Below are positions 10,901 to 23,559 of a stretch of 64,000 bases of DNA, one piece after another. The number at the start of each line of letters is the position of its first letter. The stretch's first letter is position 1. Source of the DNA: Selaginella tamariscina. Its lineage: Eukaryota > Streptophyta > Lycopodiopsida > Selaginellales > Selaginellaceae. The position numbers and the translations under genes were made by a program. Below the pieces are notes generated by a model. It searched no databases. It was not told where the DNA came from and was given only the letters and a program-made list of their open reading frames with translations. The DNA lies in assembly GCA_003024785.1 (NCBI GenBank), contig PUQB01000349.1, forward strand, positions 62,001-126,000, given 5' to 3'.

Positions 10901-13900
10901 TATATAGCATTAAAAAATTTATCATTTAAAACTGTTCAAGAAAATAATCACTTATATGACATATGTCACAAATATAAATAACTAACTATTTTAAATTTAA
11001 CTTTTTAAATTTATTCAGGATAACCATAAGTATATAGTATATCAAGTAAGAGTAATTAACTATTTCAAATTCATTTGTAATTATTTTAGGTACTATTGAG
11101 GGGCAACTTTTTAAGTTTTATTAAGAAAATTGGTACATATACTTGTCAAATAATAAAATTATCTCATAACACAAAGTTGATGAACACTTATATATCAGTA
11201 CTTTGATATAAAACCATCCCATAATAGATTGTATATCATGTTTAGTCCATGACATATATATTAATATTATAATTTTCTTTATAATAATTAATTTATATAT
11301 CTTAAGTATTTAAACAAGTCTTGGTACGAGCATTTAAACAAGTCTTGAAACACCTTTAATATAATTATGAACTTATTTTATAAATGGAAGAACATTACTT
11401 TACTTTTGATTTACTTAATATAATAATTTTATTTATTTATGTCTTATTATATCTTTCATTTTATTTATGTTATGAAAGCCTTTTTTTATTTAATGGTTTT
11501 TCATTCAAATTCTATATACACAATTTAAATGATATGGAATTTACATTTATATATTTTTAAGACTATTCCATTAACTTCTTGATTAGTAAACTCATGACAT
11601 TTAATAAGTCAAATGTAATTAAGTTTTTAAATAAGATGATTGTCGGTTTATATAAATTATCACGAGCCTTCACATTTCAACTTAATGTTTTAAAGCAAGT
11701 TTAACACTAAATTTAATTAAGGATTTTCATTACACTTTTTTTTGTTTATTAACTTTTCCTCATGGTGTCTAACATATTTAACATATTTATTTGTATTCTC
11801 ATTTTTAAGGTTATTAAGGTTACCATGTCTCATAATATTCAATTGTCTAAGATATATAATAAACTCGTTTAATGTCGTTTTAAAACTTATTTAATATCAT
11901 AATTTTACTATGACTTTTCTTTTTACCATAGTGATTATTAACTAGTGTAATTATTATTAAAAAACATTTAAATATAGTGAAAAAAAATCCTACTTAATAC
12001 ACTTGAGTTTAATCAGTTGTCATATTTAATTTAAAAAACCTTTTTTTTTCTTTAAAAGGAATATAATAAGTTCATACTTTTTAAGGGTTAATTTACATTT
12101 AACATTTTTGTTTTCACTCGTATGCATATGTTTACAAAATTTCATTAGAAATAATTAATGCCTTACTTTCATTACTTAATTTATCAAGTTAAAATTAACA
12201 CACACTTGATTAATTATATGATTTAATTTTCAAAAGTGAACATTTATATAAGTATAAGTCAAGTGTATGTTCTTATGAATTTAGTTCTTGATGTTAATTT
12301 TCATTTAAAATTGAGGGTTTTAATTATCTTTTCATAACTGACATATAATGAATCATACGTGTAACACCATGAACTGTTTTACATTATTTTTATTATGAAT
12401 TTTATAATAAAAGATTAATGATAATAGATATGTAAAATAAGCCACATTATTTTTTCAACTAATACCTTTGTAAAAGATTAATAATCTTTATAATAGTTTT
12501 TCATCATTTTATGAACTTTTTATTTCATTTTATTTTGAAGAGTTTAAATTAAATCTTTATTATAACAAATTCATTTTGAAATTGTTTCTTTAAACTTATA
12601 ATTTAAAAAACTTATTTTTTAGTTTTTATTTTATCCTTTCATCTTTTTTTTAATTCCTTAATTTTCTTGACTTTGATCTTTAATTTGAAATTGGAAAATG
12701 AAGAGAAAATCATTAAACATATTAACAAACTATTATAGTAAGAATTCAAATTCAATGTAATTAAAAGAGACTTGAAATAACCTTTCCCACTACAATTTAA
12801 TAAACTTTTATTATGCAACTCTATTAATTCAATAAAAAATAATTTGAGTTAAATAAAATAAACTAAAAATTTATGATGTAAATTAAAATGACATAACTTA
12901 CATTATTATCTTTATTATAAATGTTAACCAAGAACCCCATAAGAAAATTAAAGAGTCAATTAAAGATCAATTATATGTTGTTATTTAAACTCAAATTAAA
13001 AAGTTAACAAGTGAAATTATTATTGTTCAAAGCAGATTTAAATGAATTAATTTATATAAATTAATATTAATCATTACTAAATCAATATTATTATTTTAAC
13101 CATGTCCAACACTAGTCTTATAAGTTACCAACTCAATAAATGAATTCATTTTAAACTTTATTGAACTCATTTAAAAATTATTTAGCAATTAATGATAACA
13201 ACTCATTAAGTAGCATTGTTGTGTAAGATTTTAAGAAAATGTTCTTTAAGTTTTTATTAATTTTGATAGATTCATCAATAAATTATTATTGATATTTTGA
13301 TAAATTCATCAATAAATTATTAATATGAACTAAGGTATTATTAATTAATAATTTATAATAATACTTGTTATTATTATTGGTCGAGGTGTCTTCAAACTAT
13401 TTAAATCTGCCATATAAAGAAATAACATCAATATATTTTGATTTTCACTCGTGCAATCTTAAACTTAAAATTAAAAGAGTGTATTCTTTCATTTTTAAAC
13501 CATAATATTATTTATATAGTTTAATTTTAAATACTATTTTAATTGACTATATATATATTACATTATACTAAAATCACATTGATAATTTTAAAATTAAATT
13601 TAGAAATTATAAATTTAAGTATTCTAATTTTTATTTTAAAATCAGCAAATATTTGATTTTCAAATTAAATCCTTTAATATTAAAATTATAAACTTATAAT
13701 TTAAACTTGAAACTATTTTTATTTTCTCCAAAATCTCTCTTTAATAATATTTTATATATATAAACCACTAAGGCATATTTACTTATAAATCTTATACAAA
13801 AAATATTTAAAATCCTAAGGAAGCATCTCAAACGCTATGGAAGAATTCAAGTTTAAATTTTGTGAGTTGTAAGCCTCAAACTTCAATATATACATTTATA

Positions 13901-14300
13901 CAATTTCATGATAAAAAATCATTTAGTAAGCACCTATTCAATAAACTTATATATATGTTATAATTTCAATACATTTTAATAAAGTAAACTATAGACATGT
14001 GGGGTGTTTTATATATGTAACAAGAAAAAAGGGACATTTTCTTTTAAGTCTTTTATACGAAATGATTCTAGACTCTTTAACTGCATTACCATGCAACATC
14101 CACTAACATGGATTAATTTTTGTCAAAGTCTTCTAAACTTTTTAATTGTAAATCAGTTCACTTAGTTTATTAATGTTTGTTACAGTTGACTTGTTTTAAG
14201 AATGTGGATATCCACATCTACAGTGTATATTATAATTATCTTAAGTAATATAATAATTAATATTAAAAATCTAAGATATATCGTTAATTTTTCCACTTAA
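7983..14300. other. 6.3-kb AT desert without recognisable genes
   Basis: Very AT-rich throughout, with few CG dinucleotides, long A/T homopolymers and frequent stops in all frames. Two frames (8308-8664 minus, 9068-9310 plus) have low-complexity F/I/K/L/N/Y composition and no family pattern. I see no RNA gene or element ends. Old, deaminated transposon debris is the likeliest content, but this is inference. Confidence 0.6.
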
Positions 14301-15232
14301 TAACACGTTTGCCTTTGGCATTGTCAACTTGAATTATATAGTATTTCTTCACAGAGTAAAGACTTGGTTTTACAGCGTCACTTGCTATCGTTTATCCATG
14401 AAATTCTATATTATTTTAATTTTATTTACATCAATGGTGTATCACCGTGTCGACACTTCTCAGGTTTACACTATACATTGTTATTAGGTGTAGTGGGTGC
14501 CACTGGCCACCAACTCAGAGGCACGATTCTAACCATTAGATCCTGTAGAACGGATATTAACCGTAGGAAGGAGTTTATACAGAATGTTTATTTAATTAAC
14601 TTAATTTAGAGGTCAACTACTAAATAAACTAAAGAAATGTCATACATGTGAAATCAGCATCTCGTTTTTATTCAAATGAATGTGAATAACATCTCAACAC
14701 ACAGGCACACTAGATAATGTTTAAGTGGCATGCATGTGAGAGTTGACATAGAGAAGTATTGACAATGATACATAGCTAGCTACCACTATTTATTGTTTTC
14801 CCATATATTGTTATACAACCAGTATGGGCATAGCTGAATAATCTTAATATTTTAAATTCATGTGCAGTATGTGTAAAATCCATAGTAATTACCATCTTGA
14901 AGGAGCAAAGTGTTTGTGATCTACGATAGATTTGTTCCGATTCTTTACTAGTTTGATTCTATGATTATATATAATAATTATACAGATCGTGGGAATAGAA
15001 CCATCATATTTTAAGCTATTGTTATGCTGCTAGACAGGAACGGTATGAACATGATACTCCGCTTTGCTCTTGTTTGACTCTTATTGTTTATATACTCACA
15101 ATTTAGATATTGTACTATTATGCATTCTCAAGTCAAAAGCGTGGATCTGCAAAAGAGACTTGAATATACATGTATATATATGAAAAAATTCCTAATATAC
15201 AATACAAGTATAACTGGATAAACCCATGTGTT
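14301..15232. other. intergenic region 3' of the Ole e 1-like gene
   Basis: A plus-strand frame at 14364-14609 is open but shows no family pattern. A patch near 14445-14550 is less AT-rich than its surroundings. No tRNA could be folded there by eye. The 3' untranslated region of the minus-strand gene should lie just below 15233. Confidence 0.4.
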
Positions 15233-15962
15233 TTAAGGCCTTGCTGGATCAGGTGGACCAAGCGTGAGAGACTCAGTAGAAGCAAGCACTCTATGTTTCC
15301 GGCAACTCTCCGTAACGTCCCTCGGACGGTAAAAGAAACGGCCTGCAGTATATGTGCTCAAACCATTCTCTCCTCGCACTGCAGTTATGGGCACACTCCG
15401 TGGCGCGTTCAAAAGATTACTGCAGTACAGAGGAACGCTTTCTGGAAGCGTCAAAGTGCATGTCTCTGTCAGGATTTCTTCTGGGATGTCAACAGATATG
15501 CTTCCTTTTCTATCTGTATTAAGTTCAACTCGGTAGTTCTCGCATTTCAGAGTTGCAGGAACATCTGTATAGATTGAAGTTTAGTTCAGAATGTGTTTAT
15601 TCTCTAACTAACATAAACATTATCTACAAATTCTTGGGGATACGTGGAGTATAGGAAGAATATCAATAGTGTCTATGTTTTACATGTAGTGTTGCTTTAT
15701 CAGTTTAATACTGTAATTAACACTTAAAAGAAGACAAATTTGAAACTTTTGTGCAAGTTATAAGTATACTTTCGCAAATTACAGAATATATTGCATACTT
15801 ACTGGATAGAGGAAGAGTGTTATTCGTAAGGACGCTTCCTTCGTGACACACATCGCAATAAACAGAAGCTTCGAAGTATGCGGAGAATCCATTATGGACA
15901 AGTACACGAGCTACCGTGATTTGTACCAAGAACGCAGAAATAACATATAAGATTGAAGCCAT
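15233..15962 (-). CDS. pollen Ole e 1 / extensin-like secreted protein, 2 exons
   Basis: Two minus-strand exons, 15803-15962 and 15233-15564 (stop TAA), joined in phase 1 by a GTAAGT donor and a TACAG acceptor; 163 residues, no frameshift. Residues 1 to about 20 (MASILYVISAFLVQITVARV) form a signal peptide. The Ole e 1 fold follows: SVYCDVC near residues 34-40, a conserved TLKCEN cysteine, TDRKGSISVDI, a cysteine-containing LYCSN segment and the C-terminal FFYRPRDVTESC. Six or more cysteines at the family spacing suggest disulfides. Ole e 1 proteins are extracellular or cell-wall proteins, often arabinogalactan-linked; in plants without pollen they occur as general wall proteins. An in-frame upstream ATG at 15986 is possible, but the later one gives the better signal peptide. 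Confidence 0.82.
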
Positions 15963-17424
15963 TGTGGAAACACTACGATGTGGCACGATTATATATATAT
16001 AAATATAAATAAATAATATATTTATTTATTTCTAGAAAGTCAAACAGAAGTTTCTTAATTTAATACGATTCTTCTTAGAACATTATAGGCCAGCAATCTA
16101 GATGGCATACTATCATTAATTATCATTATGTATAAACGTAACGTAATTATTTTCACAACTGAGTTTTGTATAATACATATGCAATCATATGCACATTGGT
16201 TGAAACTTCTTATTGGTCCGTATAAAATTAATATAAAAGGTCAACTCATGGGAAATAGTCAAATCACTGATATTTAAATTCAAAAGGTCGGTGATGCCAA
16301 GAATATACTTAAGGGTGTATATACAACCTTTACCCTTTACACACGGTAGGTAATGTTTGACAAAGCACCTGCTTGGTTGTATATGTATCATATCAAAGGT
16401 GGGTGTTGAATAACTTTTCACTTTACATCATTTATACATCATACGCACGCCCGACACACGCACACATGTATGTATGTATTCCCATTTCCACTTAAAAAAA
16501 GTTTGCAATAGTATATTTATGACATCAGAAACACGTAGCGATTTAAATGTGTATATATACATAGTTAGGAATAGTTAAACAATACGTTTAACTAACTTCC
16601 AACACACTTTCGGACATTATAGATACTGTTAACAATTGTAATTAAACAGTGAATTTAACTAATTTCCAACACGCTTTCAAGCTATTTATATAAGTGTTGT
16701 GTATGTACATATACATATACATATATGTTGTCAACAATTGATACATTAGAAATATTACTTCCAACGCGTTTCCAGAAAAGAAGAAAAGAAGAAAAGAAAT
16801 AAAGTATATTTATTGTCCGTTACATATATAAATTACAACAGTTAAAAACAAAAAATAAATAAAATACAGGTATGAAGTTGCCCACAAATTTAGAAAAGAG
16901 GATAAAAACAACCGTAATATTGGAGGGCTGTGACCTTCAAATAACATAAACTATAACATAAAGCAGATAATACAATACACATTATGTAATACGTGTATAT
17001 ATGTAACTTCCAATTGCATAACCAGAATATACTACACTTTATACTTACGTACCTGTGCAGCTTTTATATAGAAAGGCATACACATAATGTTAAGTATGAC
17101 TTGAAAGCACTAGTTTATATATACATTAAAAATGATTAATTATATACAATGGATAAAACAAAATATACAGAAAAAAAACATTAATTTGGTAAACTGTAGA
17201 CTAAAAAAAACAGACTAAAACTGCTTTCACACCGTACAACTGAGAATTCAAACCGACCAACCTCCAATATGTGATTTCCTTGCAATTGAGCCCCCACAGC
17301 ATACATAAATATATTCGACTTCTACAAGAGTATATTCCATCCAGACATATTCAGTGTTAAAAATACACCTTTCGCATCTGCAACAAAGTGACTAGTAAAT
17401 GGTCATCCACATTATTAACACTGT

Positions 17425-17459
<35 letters not shown>

Positions 17460-17649
17460 ATATATTGCAACACAACCATATATACTTTATGTGCTAATCT
17501 TATATAACCTGCCATTAAGTGGGTTATATATATATATGTATTATATACGCCTGTGTGTGTTGCATGCTATATTTCGTTCTTATATAAGACAGACACCACA
17601 CAAAAACGCACACAAACACATCACACTCTCTCTTTCTGACACACCAGTT
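15963..17649. other. intergenic, AT-rich with microsatellites
   Basis: No coding pattern. It contains an (AC)n run at 17427-17457, ATACATAT repeats near 16710-16730 and a triple AAGAA repeat near 16780-16795. The promoter of the Ole e 1-like gene should lie just above 15990, and the 3' end of the export-factor gene just below 17650. Confidence 0.5.
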
Positions 17650-19517
17650 TCAGGACCGCCTCCTAAATGACTGTGATCGAAACCTGCCAGAGCCGAAGGC
17701 CTGGGCACGTCCATATTCACGCTGTTCTTTAATACTTGCAAAGAGAGAGTCCAAGGTTCGATGCCTCTTAGGCCCGTGATATTCCTCAGTCTGTAAGACA
17801 GTTACACACACACACATCTAAATACATATATGTATATGCTGACAATATAAAATTACTTTACCTTTGTCGAAAAGGGCATTACTTGCACAGGACGATCATC
17901 ATAATCATAATCATCATCATAATCACGTCGCCGATAGTCACTTCGATAATTCCTTTCACGTGGTGGCGTGGGTGGAGGCCTATTAGTAAACATAAATCTC
18001 AAATATTAAAACATTTAGATAAATATGAATAATTCTACATAAATACCACCTACGGGTTTTCTCCATCCATATAATAACAGTGAGGTTTACCATACAGTTC
18101 ACCTTCCATGAATTAGTTACTCCATGCAGGATCCATACACAGCCACTCAGGCATGTTATAATAAAAAATGCATACGGGAGGTTTACACCATACGAAGAAA
18201 TTAATAAAATGTAAAAGGGAGGTTTACCACCATCCAAAACTCACTTGCTATTCTCATTGATTACTGATATCTTAAGCTTGCCAGCAGCTCCTTCGTATAT
18301 ATTTACTTTGTCACCAGGTGCTAAGTGCCTCCTGGCATACCAGTTCGCTTAAACACATCATTCCTGTAACAACTTACATAATTACATGCAACTATACGTT
18401 AAATAACTCTGACTTACATACGTATTTATGTTTAAACCATATCAATCTTATTCCTTGCCTATGTGTGTGTAAGCGTGTGCATATGTTTAGAAAATCTATG
18501 TATATATGTCTACACATAACTCTCTGAGTGTCTTATACATATATGTGTGTGTGCGTGCGTGCGCGTGCATATATACATATACATGCATACTACCTGCTAT
18601 GGCTCCATCCTCGGCTTCTTGAAGGTGAAGGCGGGACAGGCCGATTAACAGAGAAATACCCATGGCTTCTACTCCTTTCCGGAAGCTTTCCCTAGTGTGT
18701 TGTTGTGTGTATATATATATATATATATATATTCACACACACACACACACAGATAGATATATATATACATTTTGAGTTATACATAGAATGCTTCTACACG
18801 TATAAGTAACACTTCATTTTGTTGCAATACATACACATCGCAATTAAGTGACAATATTCCCATACTTTAACATAACCGATGTATATATATTATATATTTG
18901 GTCAGCTCTAACAATGTCTGTGTTATACTTCCATTCATACGTAACAATCAACACATACATACAAATGCAATATAGCGAATTGTAACACGACAAGAATACT
19001 GTAGACGCCTGACATTTTTAGATAATATATGTAAAGACGATACACACACACCTGTTACATGTTACTTATACATACCTACATTTTCAATAACACTCAATAG
19101 TAATACAGTTCTTAATACGGTATCTACATACACAATGCGACGTACAAATTACAATAACGATTGTTATTAGTTAAATTATGCACTAACCTGGCGAATTGCG
19201 GCAGAGCGGGAAGCAGCAGAACGACGAATTGCCTCAAGGCGGGATTCTCTGGATTCCCTATAAGCAGAATACATTTCGCTCCTGTGTGAGGAATTCGAAT
19301 TGCTCCTGATTGGGCTTTGCATCATCGTATCCCGATTCAGCTTGATTATCTCGTCTAGAAACAAAAAGAGGTATTTCAATAAAACAGAAAGGATTTCTCG
19401 GGCAAAGCAGGAAGAATGCCGGGTTAAATGGGGATTTGGGGAGCACTTACCCAGGGACATCTCCATCATCTTCTGATCGCCATCCTGAGCTTCATTATAT
19501 GGACTTTCTTCGGCCAT
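17650..19517 (-). CDS. UAP56-interacting mRNA export factor (UIEF1/UIEF2-like), 6 exons
   Basis: Six minus-strand exons: 19451-19517, 19188-19354, 18594-18691, 18245-18363, 17862-17979, 17650-17790 (stop TGA); GT-AG borders, about 236 residues. The first intron splits the N-terminal UAP56-binding motif; joined it reads MSLDEIIKLNRDTM, matching the helical motif by which ALY/UIF/UIEF proteins bind the DEAD-box helicase UAP56. Arg/Ser-rich segments follow (YRESRESRLEAIRRSAASRS), then an RNA-binding-like acidic/aromatic stretch rich in DYDDD, and the conserved C-terminal KRHRTLDSLFASIKEQR, ending in an Arg-rich tail. It should act in the nucleus as an adaptor coupling spliced mRNA to export. Exon 4 is one base short of its expected phase (near 18341), which breaks the frame; splice sites are otherwise clean. 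Confidence 0.78.
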
Positions 19518-20507
19518 GGCGGAGCTTAAACCCTACAAACCCTCGCCGCAAAAAGATATTTGCGTGCAAGATATTTCCTTGTAGATTCTTGGTATATACT
19601 GTGCCTAATAACCACAGGTTTAGGGTTTAAGGAAATGATACCTCTATTACACTTTGTGTACGCTTTATACTTATCCAAACGTCAAAGAAATTATTCGTAC
19701 TTCCACACTCCAGAAGCTCTTTGAAGCGGCCACTATAGCTGCTCTCTTATTTCACGATTGCTTCATTGAGGCGTGTATATACATTAATATTATTTTAAAA
19801 TGTAGAGCTATCAACTAATCAAACACACACACACACATGTATGTGTGTGTATGAAATGTATTGTTTTTTACCAATAATACTATGTTATTTTCAAAAAAGT
19901 TCGACTTAGGAGCACTCTCTAAATCTTCACAAACACCATTGAAGTCAAATTCACTTGAATCTACATTTCTAAAGCTTTGGTCTTCCCCCACGCTACAAAA
20001 CCCTAGCAACTCCCGTTCCACACCAGGAACTATGCTGGAAACAAATGGAAATTACCATGTCCGTGAAAGTTATAAAGAGGTTCAGTCCTTCATAGATTGC
20101 GGCCAGCTATTCTCCTTTAATATTGGTATGTTCAGTTCTAACAAATAGTGCACGTGTGTGTAGTGCGTGCGTGTGCAATAAGGGTGGCTAGCTTATCATT
20201 TTTGTGTGTTTGCAGGTGTATGTACGTGCATATGCCTGTTGTATTTATATTCTTGTTTGCCCTCTGTCCAATCGAAACGGTGGCCATAAACGTCTTCTGC
20301 CACCTTACATGAAAGTTAGCATAGCTGCATTGATAACTAATGACATAATCTAACGAACCCTGGCTTGATAGAAAGACATCCACGAACTAAAGAATGGCAA
20401 TTCTACGAATTTTACCACTAGTCTCCTCACACGTATGTATTACCTCGGTGAAGCAAAGCTGTGTGTGTACATATCCTTGTGTGGAACAATGGCATTGATT
20501 ACGGTCC
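19518..20507. other. upstream of the export-factor gene, with an open region of unknown coding status
   Basis: The promoter and leader of the export factor lie just above 19517. At about 19815-20150 both strands stay open for 68-95 codons and GC rises. The minus frame (ELLGFCSVGEDQSFRNVDSS) and another minus frame at 20262-20383 (SLDYVISYQCSYANFHVRW) could be exons of a small minus-strand gene, but no family is recognised and no start or stop could be fixed. Confidence 0.25.
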
Positions 20508-20552
20508 AATGGTTGCCGTAAGCTTGGTTTATCTCCATGAAAAGTCCTCTTA

Positions 20553-21964
20553 GGGCTGGGTCTGACCGTTAAAAACCTTAACTTACATGTTTTAAAAGTT
20601 CTGTGAGGGTTCGCACTGACCCTTAAAACCCTTAGTGCACCCTTAAGAATACATAAAATTAAGCGTACTTCAAGGGGTTTTTGCGTCGCACTTACAATAC
20701 AAAAATTCTAATTTATGACGTCACTTAAAAAATGCACTTTTTCCATGTAACTTAAAGGTAGTAAACATGTCCTTCAAGCACCCTTCAAAAAAAACATCAT
20801 TTATTGTTGGCGGGTTTCTATTCCTTAGATTTTTCTTTTGTTTTGGCGGGTAGAGCTAGGGTTGATATAGTGGCACTTAAAGAGGTATGTGATTTGGAGA
20901 GAAGAGGAGCGGACGATTGGGGTATGTGATTTGGAGAGGACGAGGAGTGGACTGGGGTGAGTGGAATTGGTGATAAATTGGCCGATGGTTTTTTCTATAC
21001 TAATTTTTCTTTTTTTTGGTTTTGGCGGGCAGAGAATCACGATTGATAGCGATGGAGCATGATGGTGCTAAAGAGCTGGGTTTGGTATGTCAACTAGAGG
21101 AGGAAGAGGTATGTCAACTGGAGGAGAAAGAGTTGATAGGCAGACTCGGGTGAGTGGAATTGGCCGTGGAGGTTTGTCTCTCTTTTAGAAACTAGCACAA
21201 AAGATTTTAGCCTAGACATCAACTCTGGGCTAGAGGCTAGACATGGAGCTAGCCCAGATATCTACTCCGGGCTGGTGTTTGGAGCAACTGGTCGATGGGC
21301 CAGCCTAGACATCAACTTTGGGCTGCAGTTTTCAAGGGTTGGACATGGAGCCAGCCTAAATACCAACTCTAAGCTGGCATTTTCAGGGGTTGGACATGGA
21401 GCCAGCCTAGATATCAACTCTGGGTTGGTGTTTTCAGGGGTTGGACATGGGCCAGCCCGGATATCAATTCCGGGCTAGCATTTGGAGTAGCTAGTCGAGG
21501 GGCTAGCCTAGACATCAACTCTTTAGGGGTTGGAGCCAGCATGAATACCAACTCTAGGTTGGCATTTTCAGGGGTTGGATGTGGACCAGCCTAGATATCA
21601 ACTCTGGGTTGGCATTTTTAGGGGTCTTGGAATTCATGTGGAGTACGATGAAGCAGTATAGCTAGTGAAAATCTCACTCCAACAAGTTGGGAAATGCAGT
21701 GAGAAGTGCTTTGACGGGTATGTTTGTATTATTTAATTTTGAAATTTAAATCTTAAAAGTGTGAAGCAATGTGACAATAATCTTTGCTTAAAATTTTTTG
21801 TTTAATAGTGAGATAGTGTCACCCTTAAGATGAATATTTTATATGTTTTAAGTGTTTTTGATGCAACACTAAAAACCCTTAAAAATTTAACTATCATTCC
21901 ATTTTAAGGGTGAATAAGTAACCCTTAACGCTTAAGGGTTTTAAGGGTTAGTGCGACCCAGCCC
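20553..21964. mobile_element. non-autonomous TIR DNA transposon with TTA target duplication, 1412 bp
   Basis: The left end starts GGGCTGGGTCTGACC and the right end, reverse-complemented, GGGCTGGGTCGCACTAACC. TTA lies on both sides (20550-20552, 21965-21967). The subterminal regions are rich in CCCTTAA/TTAAGGG repeats. Inside are two TTTTGGCGGG..AGAG motifs (near 20839 and 21020), resembling the first TIR element, then GGAGGAAGAGG-type sequence and a minisatellite at 21190-21625. No transposase. The three-base TWA duplication suggests PIF/Harbinger mobilisation in trans (inference). Confidence 0.85.
21190..21625. repeat. minisatellite inside the second TIR element
   Basis: Seven or so units of about 60 bases with the consensus words GGTTGGACATGGAGCCAGCC, TAGATATCAACTCTGGG and CTGGCATTTTCAGG. 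Units vary in length and are partly deleted. The short plus frame through it (21275-21478) is repeat-derived. Confidence 0.88.
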
Positions 21965-22190
21965 TTAGATTCATTCCCCTATTAAAAAAGATTTTACCCT
22001 TTAAAGAAAGGGGACAGACGCGTCAGGTCGCAACACAATAAATAACGCACAAAGAACAAGACAGATGGTTGCCCTAAGTTTGGTTTATCTCCTCATGAAG
22101 AGTCTCTTAGATTCATTCCTCTTTTTAAATTTTTTTTACCCTTTTTAAAAAGGGGCTGCACTTAAACAGATGTGTCAGGTACAAGACAAC

Positions 22191-23559
22191 GCTATTGAAG
22201 ATATATATTTAAGACAAGCCAATGCAAGTGATGATGATGAGTCTACCAAAAGGAGTTTCCGATCCTACCGTGTCTTCAGGAAGTGAACTAGGATGACAAT
22301 TGATAGCATAGGAGTTACAAAGTGTTGGTGTTCTAATTCAAAATTAAGAAAGCAGCATGGGAATATATATCTATATGGTCTGCCCACCAATCACTTCATG
22401 TGCATGGGGTCTCATGTTATGAGTTTGAAGACTTACTTGGTATGCTTGGGGTCCCACTATGTGAGCTTGGGATCTCGTTTCGTGGGGCATGACCATAACT
22501 CTGTTGGACATGGTTTCTTTCCTTGAGGCGTATATAATGAGAAAAACATCAAAAACAATATATATTATGAAATACGAGAGTCAGATGAGAACACAGGATT
22601 ACATACTACTATCGTAATATGGAATCTCAGAATGAATATACATAACAAGGTCCAACGGAATACGGCTTATGCAAAAGTTATCATAACATCAATGAAGAAG
22701 TTATATAATTAATTGGATAAGGTTGAAAAGAAGTTATAATAATTGCTAGTACTGAAGCGGGAGTACGGGTATAAATAAACCAGATAGGATTAAGAAGGAT
22801 AGGATATATCTTGAGTATACTAATTATTATATTATGTATTGTGTAGACATAATATAAGCTCTTACCTTACTCTCACTTTGTCTTACTACTTGTTTCAGTA
22901 CTTCCTAATATATTTTTCTCTTTTGTTACTGCAATGGGATTTGCAATACTACTACCTGCTATATATCTTATCATATTACTTTGTTTCAACCTTTTGAAGT
23001 CTAATCTCTATCTTATATGTACTCACCTTATTCCGTCCATACTCTTATCATGGGTTGACGGTGGCAACCACAAATACGTTATTTTTAAACTTAAAAAAAT
23101 TTTAGCTCAACAATCCATTGGTCTTCATGCCGCCTCCTTTAATGATGCCGTCCTTCTTGTATAAAACATAGTTGTTACAACCATCATAATAGCTTGTTGA
23201 CTTATGTTTTACCTTCACTCAAATTGAAAGTCCCCCATGGAACATCCACATTCAATTGGGGTTTATGGGTAATGTTCGTGATCTTCACTTCTTTCTCTCC
23301 ATTGGTGATGTCAGTGTAGTCCACTCCATAGGAACATAACCTCACTTTTTAATTTTTAAGAGCTTTTGTGGCAATCATTGTCACTTCGTTTTTTTTAATT
23401 CTCCCGCCCAACAAAGTCATTGTAAACCTCTCAACCTCAATTCTTTGGACAATGGAGCCATGATATTATTTTTGAACATCACAATTAACTTCTCCTTCTT
23501 TAGTATCCTCGTCATTACTAAAATTGGATTAGCGTGGGCCATGACTTTTCACTTTGTGG
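22191..23559. other. gene-poor region
   Basis: Short plus frames at 22293-22526 and 22934-23164 have no family pattern. The first overlaps phrases (GGGTCTCAT, GTGAGCTTGGG, CTCGTTTCGTGGGG) resembling the minisatellite that begins at 23560. Nothing else recognised. Confidence 0.4.

Larger units (their letters stand above)
20508..22190. repeat. local duplication of about 120 bp, one copy split by a transposon
   Basis: Copy 1 is 20508-20552 plus 21965-22035; copy 2 is 22064-22190. Both contain GGTTGCC-TAAG-TTGGTTTATCTCC, then AGTC.TCTTAGATTCATTCC, then a T-rich/A-rich patch ending in AAAGGGG and GTCAGGT. In copy 1 the TTA inside CTCTTAGATTC is duplicated around the element at 20553-21964. In copy 2 it is single and uninterrupted. 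Confidence 0.85.

Noticed and set aside
14364-14609. 81-codon plus frame and a possible tRNA-like patch
   Set aside because: No family pattern; no cloverleaf with a consistent anticodon arm and TTC loop could be drawn.
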